Shown: positions 6,188-13,284 of the stretch, piece after piece
Layout: the number at the start of each line of letters is the position of its first letter
Numbering within the stretch: position 1 is the first letter of the stretch
NCBI GenBank assembly: GCA_964540415.1
Contig: CAZIMM010000055.1
Location: 1-13,351, forward strand
Source: CAZIMM01 sp964540415
GTDB lineage: Bacteria > Bacillota > Clostridia > Oscillospirales > Acutalibacteraceae
Direction: 5' to 3'
DNA: 13,351 bases
The notes under the pieces: generated by a model
What the model was told of the DNA's origin: nothing
Seen by the model: only the letters and a program-made list of their open reading frames with translations
The model's database searches: none
Position numbers and translations under genes: made by a program

Positions 6188-7171
6188 ATGGCAGACAGAA
6201 AATGGCTGAAGGGCGATACACATTATCATTCAACAAACAGCGACGGTATTTATCCGCTTGAAACTCTTGTTGAAAAATGCAGGAAACGCGGACTTGACTG
6301 GATGATCATCACAGACCATAATTTTTACACAGTCAATGAATCATTTTATCACAACGGCATGCTCGTTATCCCGGGTGAAGAATACACCGGCGACAACGGC
6401 CACCTGAACATATGGGGCAGCAATCTTCCAAAGCTTCCCGAGGGCAGACCGACAGAGTATGAGCAGTATGTCGAAGCTGCAAAAGATGCGAAAGAGTGTG
6501 GAGCTGTTGTCAGCGTGAACCATCCGTTCTGCAAAAAATGCGGCTGGCACATGGAACTTGAAAACTTTGAGAAGGACTGTGTTGAAGTCTGGAATTCACC
6601 CATGCACATTGATAACATGACAAATCTTGAATGGTGGCATTCACAGCTCCTCAAGGGCAAACGCCTTGCCGCAGTGGGCGGGAGCGATTTTCACAGGGAC
6701 TATTATGTGACACGTCTTATCGCCAGCCCGACCACCTATGTTTATGTTCGGGAAAACACCGAGGAAGCAGTTCTTAACGCACTGAAAAACGGCAATTCCT
6801 TTGTGACCAACTCCCCGAAAGCCACAGAATTGTATATTTCGTGCAAAGGCAAGGTTATGGGCGAGGAAGCCGAATGGAGTGAAGGGATCAAGCTGTCGCT
6901 CAGCGCGGTCAGGCTGAAAAAAGGCAATACCGTGAGAGTCTGGAACAACAATAAAATCATTTACGATTACAAAGCAAAAAGGAACTGCACGCATAACATC
7001 GAGATTGCCGTTCCTGAAAAGGGATTTGTCCGCGCCGAGGTTTTATATTCTTACGGCACGGTTAAAAAAGCGATTTACAAAAAAATTATCGCAAAAATTA
7101 TGCCGCTTGATGCAGGTCTGGAAATCCCCGAATTTGCATATTGCTTTACTAATCCGATTTATTTCATTTAA
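6188..7171 (+). CDS. PHP-domain metallohydrolase, CehA/McbA type
   Basis: The 327-residue protein opens with KGDTHYHSTNSDG (8-20), the PHP metal motif with His12, His14 and Asp19. GLDWMIITDHNF (35-46) supplies Asp43-His44, PGEEYTGDNGHLNIWG (62-77) supplies the Glu and His ligands of the CehA/McbA subgroup, VNHPF (110-114) gives His112, and GGSDFHRD (164-171) gives Asp167/His169. The C-terminal part (about 215-327) is beta-rich and ends in FTNPIYF, matching the family's usual ALTNPI-like end. PHP enzymes hydrolyse phosphoesters; the CehA/McbA name comes from carbaryl hydrolases, but most relatives are of unknown substrate. AGGGGG (6173-6178) lies 9 nt before the ATG. No signal peptide, so cytosolic. 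It is first in a unit with the 515-residue protein downstream, suggesting removal of a phosphate or ester decoration (inference). Confidence 0.88.
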   Translation: MADRKWLKGDTHYHSTNSDGIYPLETLVEKCRKRGLDWMIITDHNFYTVNESFYHNGMLVIPGEEYTGDNGHLNIWGSNLPKLPEGRPTEYEQYVEAAKDAKECGAVVSVNHPFCKKCGWHMELENFEKDCVEVWNSPMHIDNMTNLEWWHSQLLKGKRLAAVGGSDFHRDYYVTRLIASPTTYVYVRENTEEAVLNALKNGNSFVTNSPKATELYISCKGKVMGEEAEWSEGIKLSLSAVRLKKGNTVRVWNNNKIIYDYKAKRNCTHNIEIAVPEKGFVRAEVLYSYGTVKKAIYKKIIAKIMPLDAGLEIPEFAYCFTNPIYFI

Positions 7172-7179
7172 GTCATTTG

Positions 7180-7254
7180 ATGATTTGCGTTCCGGAGGAT
7201 ATATCCGAAAACGGCGTCGAATTTAAATACATAACCAAAAAGGCTAAGACATGA
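7180..7254 (+). CDS. 24-residue ORF coupled to the next gene
   Basis: The 79-bp gap after the PHP gene contains ATG 7180 and an open frame reading MICVPEDISENGVEFKYI, ending TKKAKT, with a TGA (7252-7254) overlapping the downstream ATG 7251 as ATGA. Codon use and composition look coding, but no ribosome binding site precedes it. A GGATATATCC palindrome (7197-7206) lies within it. It may be a coupling leader peptide or the tail of a lost gene; it resembles nothing I recognise. Confidence 0.3.
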   Translation: MICVPEDISENGVEFKYITKKAKT

Positions 7255-8798
7255 ATATGAAAAATGACACAAGAAAAGTCATCAATATTGTGAATTTTGT
7301 GCGCGGTGTCGAGCCGCGTGACCCTAAAATTGATTTGTTTCTTCCTGTTGAGCAGGAGCTTGAGCTCAACAAAAAGTACGGTTTTCCCAACACATTTTTG
7401 CTTCAGTATGACGCTATGCTGCGCCCGGATTTTCAGGAGCTGTTTCTCACACGGAGAGACGGGAACACGGAGCTGGGTGTCTGGATTGAAATTGTGCGAC
7501 CGCTTACGGAGGCAGTCGGCATCGAATGGCGCGGACGTCCCGGTTACGACTGGGACTGGCACATAAATCCCGGCTTTCTGATGGCCTACACGCAAAAGCA
7601 GCGCGAGCTGCTTGCAGACGAAATAATGCGCAAATTTCGTGAGCTGTTCGGTGAATACCCGAAATCTGTCGGCTCGTGGCTTCTCGACAGTTATACAATG
7701 GACTACATGAGCCGCAAATATAACATTGAGGCATTTGCCGTCTGCCGTGAGCAGTTTGCGGTTGACGCTTACACGCTGTGGGGCGGCTACTACAATCAGG
7801 GCTATTATGCTTCAAAGTTCAACATGCTCTGCCCCGCATCCTCGCCGGAAACGCAGATACCCGCTCCGGTGTTCCGTATGCTCGGCATTGACCCGATTTA
7901 CGGCTACAGCGAAAACACAACGCTGTACCCGCAGGAATCCGGTCACGGCTGTCCGACCCTTGAGCCTGTGTGGTACACCGGCAGGGAGCCGCACTGCATT
8001 GACTGGATGCTTGACTGCAACTTCAAAGAGGAATGCCTGAACTTTGCCTACGTCCAGCTCGGTCAGGAAAACAGCTTTGGCTGGAAGGACATCGTCAAGG
8101 GCTTGCCCACGCAGTTTGAAAAGGTGCAAAAGCTCGTTTCTGACGGCAGCGTGACCGTCGAAAAGCTGTGCGACACCGGACGATGGTTCAAAAACCGCTT
8201 TGCCGCAACCCCTGCAACCTCACTCATTGCTTCAACAGACCGTGAGAGCAACGGCCTGCGCTCAGTCTGGTATAATTGCAAAAACTATCGTGCCAATGTG
8301 GTTCTTTACGGCAACGAGCTTTATTTCCGGGATATCTATATGTTCAACGATGCATATCGCGAAAAATACTACAAAACCCCGTGCACCGATTGGCAGGCGA
8401 CATATGACAATTTGCCCGTGGTGGACGGTCGCCTGTGGAGCTCGGACAGTGTTGTTGCAAAGCTGGCGTTCGAATGCCCTATGAAAGAGATCTCATCAGA
8501 GCGCATCGGCGACAGCGAGCTTACGGTGACGGCGTTTTGCCGTGACGGGGAAAAAATCCGAATTGAGCTGACTGAAGCCGGAATTGACATTTTCACCGAA
8601 AAGTCTCAACGTCTGAGCTTTCGCCGCGGCACGGATTACGGCACTGAAATTGACATTGAATCCGACACCCTGAAGCTGCGTCACAACGGTTTTTCATATT
8701 CTGTGCCGGTCAGCGGAGAGCTTATACCGGCCGAGAACGGATATGACATTGTAACCGTCGGCGGCAAAGCGGGGCTGAGCATGAAAAACAAGGAATGA
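7251..8798 (+). CDS. Uncharacterised glycosidase/deacetylase-like barrel protein
   Basis: The 515 residues show no signal peptide. VNFVRGVEPRDP (14-25), FPNTFLLQYDAML (45-57), ELGVWIEI (74-81), GYDWDWH (98-104), KSVGSWLLDSYTMDYM (138-153) and AYTLWGGYYNQGYY (173-186) are strongly patterned motifs. Acidic and aromatic residues at predicted strand ends recall NodB/GH57-like barrels (residues about 10-320). A beta-rich part follows (about 320-515). I recall similar proteins in gut bacteria annotated only as domains of unknown function (possibly DUF3863/DUF3864), unverified. AAAAAGG (7237-7243) sits 7 nt before ATG 7251; ATG 7257 is an alternative. It is likely cotranscribed with the PHP gene and ends in a strong terminator. 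A role in cytosolic glycan cleavage or deacetylation is inference; exact activity is unknown. Confidence 0.85.
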   Translation: MNMKNDTRKVINIVNFVRGVEPRDPKIDLFLPVEQELELNKKYGFPNTFLLQYDAMLRPDFQELFLTRRDGNTELGVWIEIVRPLTEAVGIEWRGRPGYDWDWHINPGFLMAYTQKQRELLADEIMRKFRELFGEYPKSVGSWLLDSYTMDYMSRKYNIEAFAVCREQFAVDAYTLWGGYYNQGYYASKFNMLCPASSPETQIPAPVFRMLGIDPIYGYSENTTLYPQESGHGCPTLEPVWYTGREPHCIDWMLDCNFKEECLNFAYVQLGQENSFGWKDIVKGLPTQFEKVQKLVSDGSVTVEKLCDTGRWFKNRFAATPATSLIASTDRESNGLRSVWYNCKNYRANVVLYGNELYFRDIYMFNDAYREKYYKTPCTDWQATYDNLPVVDGRLWSSDSVVAKLAFECPMKEISSERIGDSELTVTAFCRDGEKIRIELTEAGIDIFTEKSQRLSFRRGTDYGTEIDIESDTLKLRHNGFSYSVPVSGELIPAENGYDIVTVGGKAGLSMKNKE

Positions 8799-8900
8799 CG
8801 ACGGAACTGCAAACTTTTTCGGTGATTCGGTTTGTATAGTTTTATAAATTACAGCGGCAGATACTGTTTATGTGTTTACAAAATACAATCTAATGCACAC

Positions 8901-8939
8901 AAAAAAGCAAGGTCACCTCATCGGTGACTTTGCTTTTTT
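8901..8939. terminator. Strong bidirectional terminator
   Basis: A 17-bp stem (8901-8917 with 8923-8939, one G-T pair) around a 5-nt loop, with A6 on the left and T6 on the right. It therefore works in both directions between the convergent genes ending at 8798 (plus) and 8956 (minus). The other bases of the 157-bp gap show nothing else. Confidence 0.92.
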
Positions 8940-8955
8940 CAGGTACATTCGGTTT

Positions 8956-9798
8956 TCACTTTTTCCTTGCCTTAAGCGCGGCAACGCGGCATGCGCGTTT
9001 GAACGCTTCTGTAAAATACTCTAAGGCAGTCATACGGTTATAAACTTCATTTTCAATCCTGCCGGGCTTTGAGTTGACGTTCAATTCGAATGTGAGAATA
9101 CCGTCATATCCCCATTTGTTCATTCTTGCGGTGATGTCCTCCCAATCGGCAATCCCGTCAAAAGGCAGAAGATGCAAATCGTCAATAAAGGTTATGTAGC
9201 CGTCATAATCCCTTATTCCGAGATTATCGTTGAGATGAGTGCAAATCAATTTGTTTCCGTAAAGCGAAAGCATGTCCTTGCTGCGATTGTAGCACATTTC
9301 GTGCCCGGTATCCCAGCAGAAGCCGACATTGGGGTTGTCGGAAAAAGCGTTCATAATCGCTGCGAGATATTCCTCGCCCTCGGTGTTTTCAAACGCGATT
9401 TTTACCCCGCACTCACAAGCCCTGTCAACAGCCTTGCCGAAGTTTTTGATTCCCGCAACTGTGGGTGTATGGTCCTTGAAGCCGATGAATGTGTGTGCAA
9501 CCATAATCGGCACTCCGTTTTCAGCACAGTCCTCAATGCATCCGAACAGTTCATCAACTGCCGCGTTTCCGGAGTCACCGTCCATCCACATCGTGTTCAT
9601 TTTTCCGAACGGTGCATGAATGGACTGATATATCATTTCGTTTTCATCCGCCGCCCGGCGCAGCTCTTTTTGAAGAGAGCCGGGTTCCCACGAGCTGAAG
9701 AAGCCTTCAAATCCGATGCTTTTGAGCATTGCAACCTGTTCGGTGATATCAGCTTTGAAGTTTTCGCTGAGTCCGAGACAAAGCTTTGTTTTGTACAT
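8956..9798 (-). CDS. Sugar phosphate isomerase/epimerase (xylose-isomerase-like TIM barrel)
   Basis: A 280-residue AP-endonuclease-2 superfamily barrel. From Met at 9798, probable divalent-metal ligands are Glu137 (AFENTEGE), Asp163 and His166 (CWDTGHE), His188 (CTHLND), His209 (DDLHLLPFDG) and Glu238 (LTFELN). SIHAPFG (59-65) and MVAHTFIG (99-106) are further conserved strand ends. Relatives interconvert keto- and aldo-sugars, epimerise sugars, or act on inositol catabolites; this member's substrate is unknown. ATG 9798 is chosen because AAAGGA (9811-9816) precedes it; the in-frame ATG at 9822 would place that site inside the gene. It lies 39 nt downstream of the XRE gene on the same strand, so the two are probably cotranscribed. 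It would feed released monosaccharides into central metabolism (inference). Confidence 0.88.
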   Translation of the reverse strand: MYKTKLCLGLSENFKADITEQVAMLKSIGFEGFFSSWEPGSLQKELRRAADENEMIYQSIHAPFGKMNTMWMDGDSGNAAVDELFGCIEDCAENGVPIMVAHTFIGFKDHTPTVAGIKNFGKAVDRACECGVKIAFENTEGEEYLAAIMNAFSDNPNVGFCWDTGHEMCYNRSKDMLSLYGNKLICTHLNDNLGIRDYDGYITFIDDLHLLPFDGIADWEDITARMNKWGYDGILTFELNVNSKPGRIENEVYNRMTALEYFTEAFKRACRVAALKARKK

Positions 9799-9810
9799 GA
9801 TTATACTTAT

Positions 9811-9816
9811 TCCTTT
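9811..9816 (-). promoter_or_regulatory. RBS deciding the isomerase start
   Basis: AAAGGA lies 12 nt before ATG 9798, a slightly long spacing. It makes the longer ATG 9822 start unlikely. Confidence 0.5.
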
Positions 9817-9837
9817 CGGCAAAGAGTTACAAAATTA

Positions 9838-10803
9838 TCAGTCTCTTTTGAACGCCGCGGAAAGGCAGGCAAAGAGCAGGGCGGCAACGGGCCAAATGAG
9901 CCAGGTTATATCCCATCTGCCGCTCAGGAAGCTCCACAAAAGATACAATGCGACGATTGCCGGCCAGTAAGCGCCCGAAAACCTTTCGAGTTTTTTGTTG
10001 CTTTCTATTTTTTGGGGGGTGAATTCACCCTCAAGCATAAGGTTGTCAAAGCAGCTTTTCATCATTTCGACGTTAATGAACAGATACACGGCGATGGAAA
10101 CCAGCACAAGCAGCAAAACAACAAAGCCGATGATTGCCATGCTGGACATATTCAGCACTCCGCCGATAATCAGCGGGCAGACACCGAGAATACACATCAC
10201 AACACCTATGACGATGTTAGTCGTGAATTTTTCCGAAAATTTTCCGCTCATTTCACCGACAATGCCGTCCACACCGTATTCCGTCTCAAACTCGCACTTT
10301 TTGATGAAGTTGTATTTTTCCATGCGTGCGGATGAGATTATAAAAATCGCAACCGCGGCGGCAACAATGCAAAGCAACACAACAACTCCGATTCCGGCCG
10401 CAGCGGCCTCCGTGATGCCCCACAGTCCGGAGTCATTTGCGCCCGCAAGGAAAACAAGCAACACGGGTGAGAGAATGCACATCATAGTTCCGAGTGCAAT
10501 TTGCTTTGCATACTTTTCTGTTGAGTCAATATAATCCCGCGCCGTCTGAACAGATAATTTCCTGAACGCCGACGGTTCCGCAGACTCAATGTATTCCGCT
10601 TTTTCAATGTCGTCCTTCACAAGATAATCAATTGAAACACCGAACAGCTTTGACATTTCAATTATTTTGTTGAGGTCAGGTATGCTTGTCGCGCTCTCCC
10701 ATTTTGAGATTGACTGTCTTGACACATTCATTTTTTCCGCAAGTTCCTCCTGCGACCATCCGCTCTTTTTCCTGAGATTGAGAATCTTTTCGCTGAGTAT
10801 CAT
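9838..10803 (-). CDS. XRE-family regulator with C-terminal membrane domain
   Basis: The 321-residue protein begins with a Cro/cI-type helix-turn-helix: KILNLRKKSGWSQEELAEKM (6-25), NVSRQSISKWES (26-37), then IPDLNKIIEMSKLFGVSIDYL (41-61). A charged linker (about 65-100) leads to about six hydrophobic segments near 101-120, 135-158, 196-216, 222-244, 278-296 and 298-316, so the DNA-binding head is tethered to the membrane. ATG 10803 is supported by GGAGGG 7 nt upstream; the ORF's longer ATG at 10818 precedes that site. Such HTH-plus-membrane proteins are common in Firmicutes, but ligands are mostly unknown. It is upstream of the isomerase gene and divergent from the Pr6Pr/GH39 pair, making both candidate targets. 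Confidence 0.88.
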   Translation of the reverse strand: MILSEKILNLRKKSGWSQEELAEKMNVSRQSISKWESATSIPDLNKIIEMSKLFGVSIDYLVKDDIEKAEYIESAEPSAFRKLSVQTARDYIDSTEKYAKQIALGTMMCILSPVLLVFLAGANDSGLWGITEAAAAGIGVVVLLCIVAAAVAIFIISSARMEKYNFIKKCEFETEYGVDGIVGEMSGKFSEKFTTNIVIGVVMCILGVCPLIIGGVLNMSSMAIIGFVVLLLVLVSIAVYLFINVEMMKSCFDNLMLEGEFTPQKIESNKKLERFSGAYWPAIVALYLLWSFLSGRWDITWLIWPVAALLFACLSAAFKRD

Positions 10804-10810
10804 TATCATG

Positions 10811-10816
10811 CCCTCC
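10811..10816 (-). promoter_or_regulatory. RBS deciding the XRE start
   Basis: GGAGGG lies 7 nt before ATG 10803 and overlaps the codons of the longer form starting at 10818, so the shorter start is preferred. Confidence 0.6.
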
Positions 10817-10876
10817 ATCCGAATCGCTGTTTCACGGCGTTCGTTTTATTTTGCAGCACAATCATATCATTTCCGG

Positions 10877-10926
10877 CGGTTGCACACTACCAATCCGACT
10901 TATAACTTCCGCAACTGCCGGTTGCA
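10877..10926. repeat. Two CGGTTGCA repeats in the XRE leader
   Basis: CGGTTGCA occurs at 10877-10884 and 10919-10926, 42 bp apart (four helical turns). The second copy is part of the hairpin GCAAC-TGCCG-GTTGC (10911-10925). Possible autoregulatory sites for the XRE protein; only two copies, so tentative. Confidence 0.3.
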
Positions 10927-10992
10927 AACTGCATGATATCAAGCACTTTTGGCTCAACATTCCAAAATCAGTTGAACTTAACCGACATAAAA

Positions 10993-11021
10993 ATATTATC
11001 ATCAGTCAGAGCTTTTGTCAA
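10993..11021 (-). promoter_or_regulatory. Strong promoter for XRE-isomerase operon
   Basis: On the minus strand a perfect -35 TTGACA (11016-11021) and TAATAT (10993-10998) are 17 nt apart with TGA before the -10 (extended -10). Predicted start is near 10986, giving a leader of about 180 nt. This promoter, its divergent partner and the repeats account for the 333-bp gap 10804-11136. Confidence 0.62.
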
Positions 11022-11059
11022 TGTCCGATTTCTTCAACAAGCGGCCGGTCAGCTCGAAA

Positions 11060-11074
11060 CAATTTAAAAAATTG
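11060..11074. promoter_or_regulatory. Inverted repeat overlapping the rightward -35
   Basis: CAATTT-AAA-AAATTG is a perfect 6-bp inverted repeat whose right arm overlaps TTGACA (11072-11077). The position suits a repressor site, possibly for the divergent XRE protein. Confidence 0.4.
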
Positions 11075-11101
11075 ACATAAGGCGGAAAAATATAGTATAC
11101 T
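11072..11101 (+). promoter_or_regulatory. Strong promoter for the Pr6Pr-GH39 operon
   Basis: A perfect TTGACA (11072-11077) and TATACT (11096-11101) are separated by 18 nt, about 30 nt before the GTG start. Its -35 lies about 50 bp from the oppositely facing -35 at 11016-11021. Confidence 0.68.
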
Positions 11102-11136
11102 TATAAAGATATTTTTTTGAAAAAGAGGATGGGAAA

Positions 11137-11880
11137 GTGAAAGGTGAAAAAACAAGGGTAATAATTTCAATTTCCCTGAAAATATCATTGGCGGTGTTCT
11201 CGGTCTGGGGGCTGACAAAGTGTTTTTTCGGGAGCGGATTCATGTCAGGCTCAACGCTTATTCTTTATTTTACGATTCAGAGCAATATCTGGATTGCCGG
11301 AACAGATATACTGCTTGCCCTGCTGCAATTCCGCGCTCTTCGCAAAGGCAGTTATGTGCTAAACGAAAGGTTATATAAGCTTCAGCAGGTTTTCACGGTT
11401 TCAATTACTCTCACGGGTATTGTTTTCTGCTTCGTTCTCGTGCCTGCATTTTGGGCTCAGGGTGACATCGGGATGAGCATTATCTTGGCGCATGAGCAGA
11501 TTTTTCTCCATGTTGCCACTCCCCTGCTTGCGGTGATTGACCTTCTTTGCTTCACACGGCACAGCAATTTAAAAAAGATTCAATGCCTTTGGGCATCCGT
11601 TCCGCCGCTTTATTATCTCGGCTTTGCTTCTGTCGGATATTTAAAGAGTTGGGATTTCGGAGGAGGAAACAATTATCCTTATTTCTTCCTCAATTACGGT
11701 TCACCCGCAGGCATATTCGGTTTCAGCAAAGAAATGCCGTATTTTATGGGCGCGTTTTACTGGATTCTCGCTCTTCTGGTTTTTGTTCTGGGCATTTCGC
11801 TTCTCTACATAGTGATTATAAACAGCAGAGAAAAGGTTTACCGCAAAAATCTGCTTAAAAATGAAAGGACAGCATCATGA
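11137..11880 (+). CDS. Pr6Pr / FAR-17a-like integral membrane protein
   Basis: A 247-residue protein with about six hydrophobic segments (near 8-26, 39-64, 84-106, 112-138, 150-168, 203-229). LILYFTIQSNIWI (41-53) matches the FTxQSN motif of Pr6Pr/FAR-17a/AIG1-like proteins. ILAHEQIFLHVATPLLAVIDLLCF (a 24-residue stretch around 116-139, with His119 and His125) and NYPYFFLNYG (179-188) are the other family landmarks. Eukaryotic AIG1/ADTRP relatives are hydrolases of fatty-acid esters that use a conserved His; bacterial members are uncharacterised. GTG 11137 is the start, with GAGGA 7 nt upstream. The last codons overlap the GH39-like ATG (ATGA), so translation is probably coupled. The role in sugar metabolism is unclear. 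Confidence 0.78.
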   Translation: MKGEKTRVIISISLKISLAVFSVWGLTKCFFGSGFMSGSTLILYFTIQSNIWIAGTDILLALLQFRALRKGSYVLNERLYKLQQVFTVSITLTGIVFCFVLVPAFWAQGDIGMSIILAHEQIFLHVATPLLAVIDLLCFTRHSNLKKIQCLWASVPPLYYLGFASVGYLKSWDFGGGNNYPYFFLNYGSPAGIFGFSKEMPYFMGAFYWILALLVFVLGISLLYIVIINSREKVYRKNLLKNERTAS

Positions 11881-13211
11881 GAGCGACAGTTGATTTTTCA
11901 AAAACCGTCGGCACGGTCAAGCCTCTCCACGGAGTCAACAACGGCCCGAGAGGTTTCAATTTTTCAATTAACAACACGAAAAATTTTATCGACGCTGCTG
12001 TTCCCCACTGCCGGCTGCATGACACCGAGTATCCCTACGGCTCCGGCGTGTTTGTGGACATTCACTGCGTCTTTCCGGACTTCAGCCGTGACCCCGACGA
12101 CCCGGAAAGCTATCGGTTTTACCATACGGATGATTACATAAAATCAATAATTGATGCGGGGGCAGACGTTGTTTACCGCCTGGGTGAGTCCATTGACCAC
12201 CGCCCCAAAAAGTCTTTCGTTTTTCCGCCCTCAGACAATGAAAAATGGGCAAGGATCTGCGAGGGTATTATCCGCCATTATAATCACGGCTGGGCGGACG
12301 GCTTTGAATTCGGCATTGAATACTGGGAAATCTGGAACGAGCCGGACAACAGTCCGGTTGTCGAAAGCAACCCCATGTGGCAGGGAACCGCAGAGCAGTA
12401 TTTTGAGCTTTACGCCGTCACGGCAAGGCATCTCAAGAATAAGTTCCCCGAAATCAAAATCGGCGGATATGCAAGCTGCGGCTTCTATGCGATTTTTGAT
12501 AAGTACCGCAACGCAAAAGAAGATATACCCGGCAGATTTGCATATTTTACGGACTTTTTTGAGAGCTTCATGAAATACATTACAGCCGATGAATCCAAAG
12601 CCCCCATCGACTTTTTCACATGGCACAGCTATTCCCCCGATGTCTCCGAGAACGTTGCGTTTGCAAGATATGTCCGTGAAAGGCTTGACAGCTACGGTCT
12701 TAAAAGCTGTGAAAGCTCGCTCAACGAATGGAACATCCGACCGTGCCGGTTTGACATTCCTTTTGAAAACGCCGCAACTGTCTGTGCAAACTTTTGCGCG
12801 CTCGCCTATGAGCCGCTTGACAGTGCACAGTATTACGACGCACAGGCTTTTCATTTGTATTGCGGACTCTTTGATTGCCGCAACAGTACCGTACTTCCGG
12901 CTTTCCATGCTTTTATGGCGTTCGGCGAGCTTTACAGACTCGGAGGTCTGTGCCCTGCCGAAAGCGAAGGTGAACCGCTTTACCTTTGCGCCGCGACAGA
13001 CGGAAAAACAAAAAAGCTGCTTGCGGTCAACAATTCAAATGAGGGGTTGTGCGCGGAAATCAGCATTGCCGGCGCGGGCAAAACAACCCGTTGCCGCTGT
13101 GTTGACGCAGAGCACAAGCTTGAAGAAAAGAGCAGCGCCGCTACTCAGAAGAATAACAGCCTGCTCATCAATTTGGGTGCTTATGAAATTGTTCTGCTGG
13201 ATTTGGAATAA
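11877..13211 (+). CDS. GH39-like glycosidase
   Basis: A 444-residue clan GH-A type protein. GVNNGPRGF (19-27) and RLHDTEYPYG (46-55) are GH39-like N-terminal motifs. YWEIWNEPDN (149-158) gives the acid/base Glu155 and SLNEWNI (281-287) gives the probable nucleophile Glu284; FFTWHSYSP (246-254) is a conserved strand end between them. A beta-sandwich C-terminal domain (about 350-444) ends in LGAYEIVLLDLE, as in xylosidases and arabinofuranosidases. Known GH39 enzymes are beta-xylosidases or alpha-iduronidases; either that or a related GH-A family is possible. No signal peptide, so probably cytosolic. AAAGGA lies 7 nt before the ATG, within the upstream gene, and the ATGA overlap suggests coupled translation with the membrane protein. 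No terminator is evident after it. Confidence 0.85.
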   Translation: MRATVDFSKTVGTVKPLHGVNNGPRGFNFSINNTKNFIDAAVPHCRLHDTEYPYGSGVFVDIHCVFPDFSRDPDDPESYRFYHTDDYIKSIIDAGADVVYRLGESIDHRPKKSFVFPPSDNEKWARICEGIIRHYNHGWADGFEFGIEYWEIWNEPDNSPVVESNPMWQGTAEQYFELYAVTARHLKNKFPEIKIGGYASCGFYAIFDKYRNAKEDIPGRFAYFTDFFESFMKYITADESKAPIDFFTWHSYSPDVSENVAFARYVRERLDSYGLKSCESSLNEWNIRPCRFDIPFENAATVCANFCALAYEPLDSAQYYDAQAFHLYCGLFDCRNSTVLPAFHAFMAFGELYRLGGLCPAESEGEPLYLCAATDGKTKKLLAVNNSNEGLCAEISIAGAGKTTRCRCVDAEHKLEEKSSAATQKNNSLLINLGAYEIVLLDLE

Positions 13212-13284
13212 CGCAGAAAGAGTCGAACGATTGCAACGATAATTATATTGATTTCAAACCTTCGTTTCCCGCCGGAACCTGCTT

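Noticed and set aside
9172..10335. Long plus-strand open frame (387 codons) across the isomerase and XRE genes
   Set aside because: It spans two well-supported minus-strand genes and their gap, shows no domain, and is Cys/His/Phe-rich in the manner of an antisense shadow.
10861..10869. Extended -10 (TGATATGAT, minus strand) close to the XRE gene
   Set aside because: No -35 at suitable spacing; the promoter at 10993-11021 is far closer to consensus.
11022..11081. Short frame MSDFFNKRPVSSKQFKKLT before the Pr6Pr gene
   Set aside because: No ribosome binding site and it lies upstream of the predicted transcript start, ending within the promoter.
12231..12908. Minus-strand 225-codon frame opposite the GH39-like gene
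   Set aside because: It lies over the catalytic motifs of a well-supported gene; no recognisable domain.
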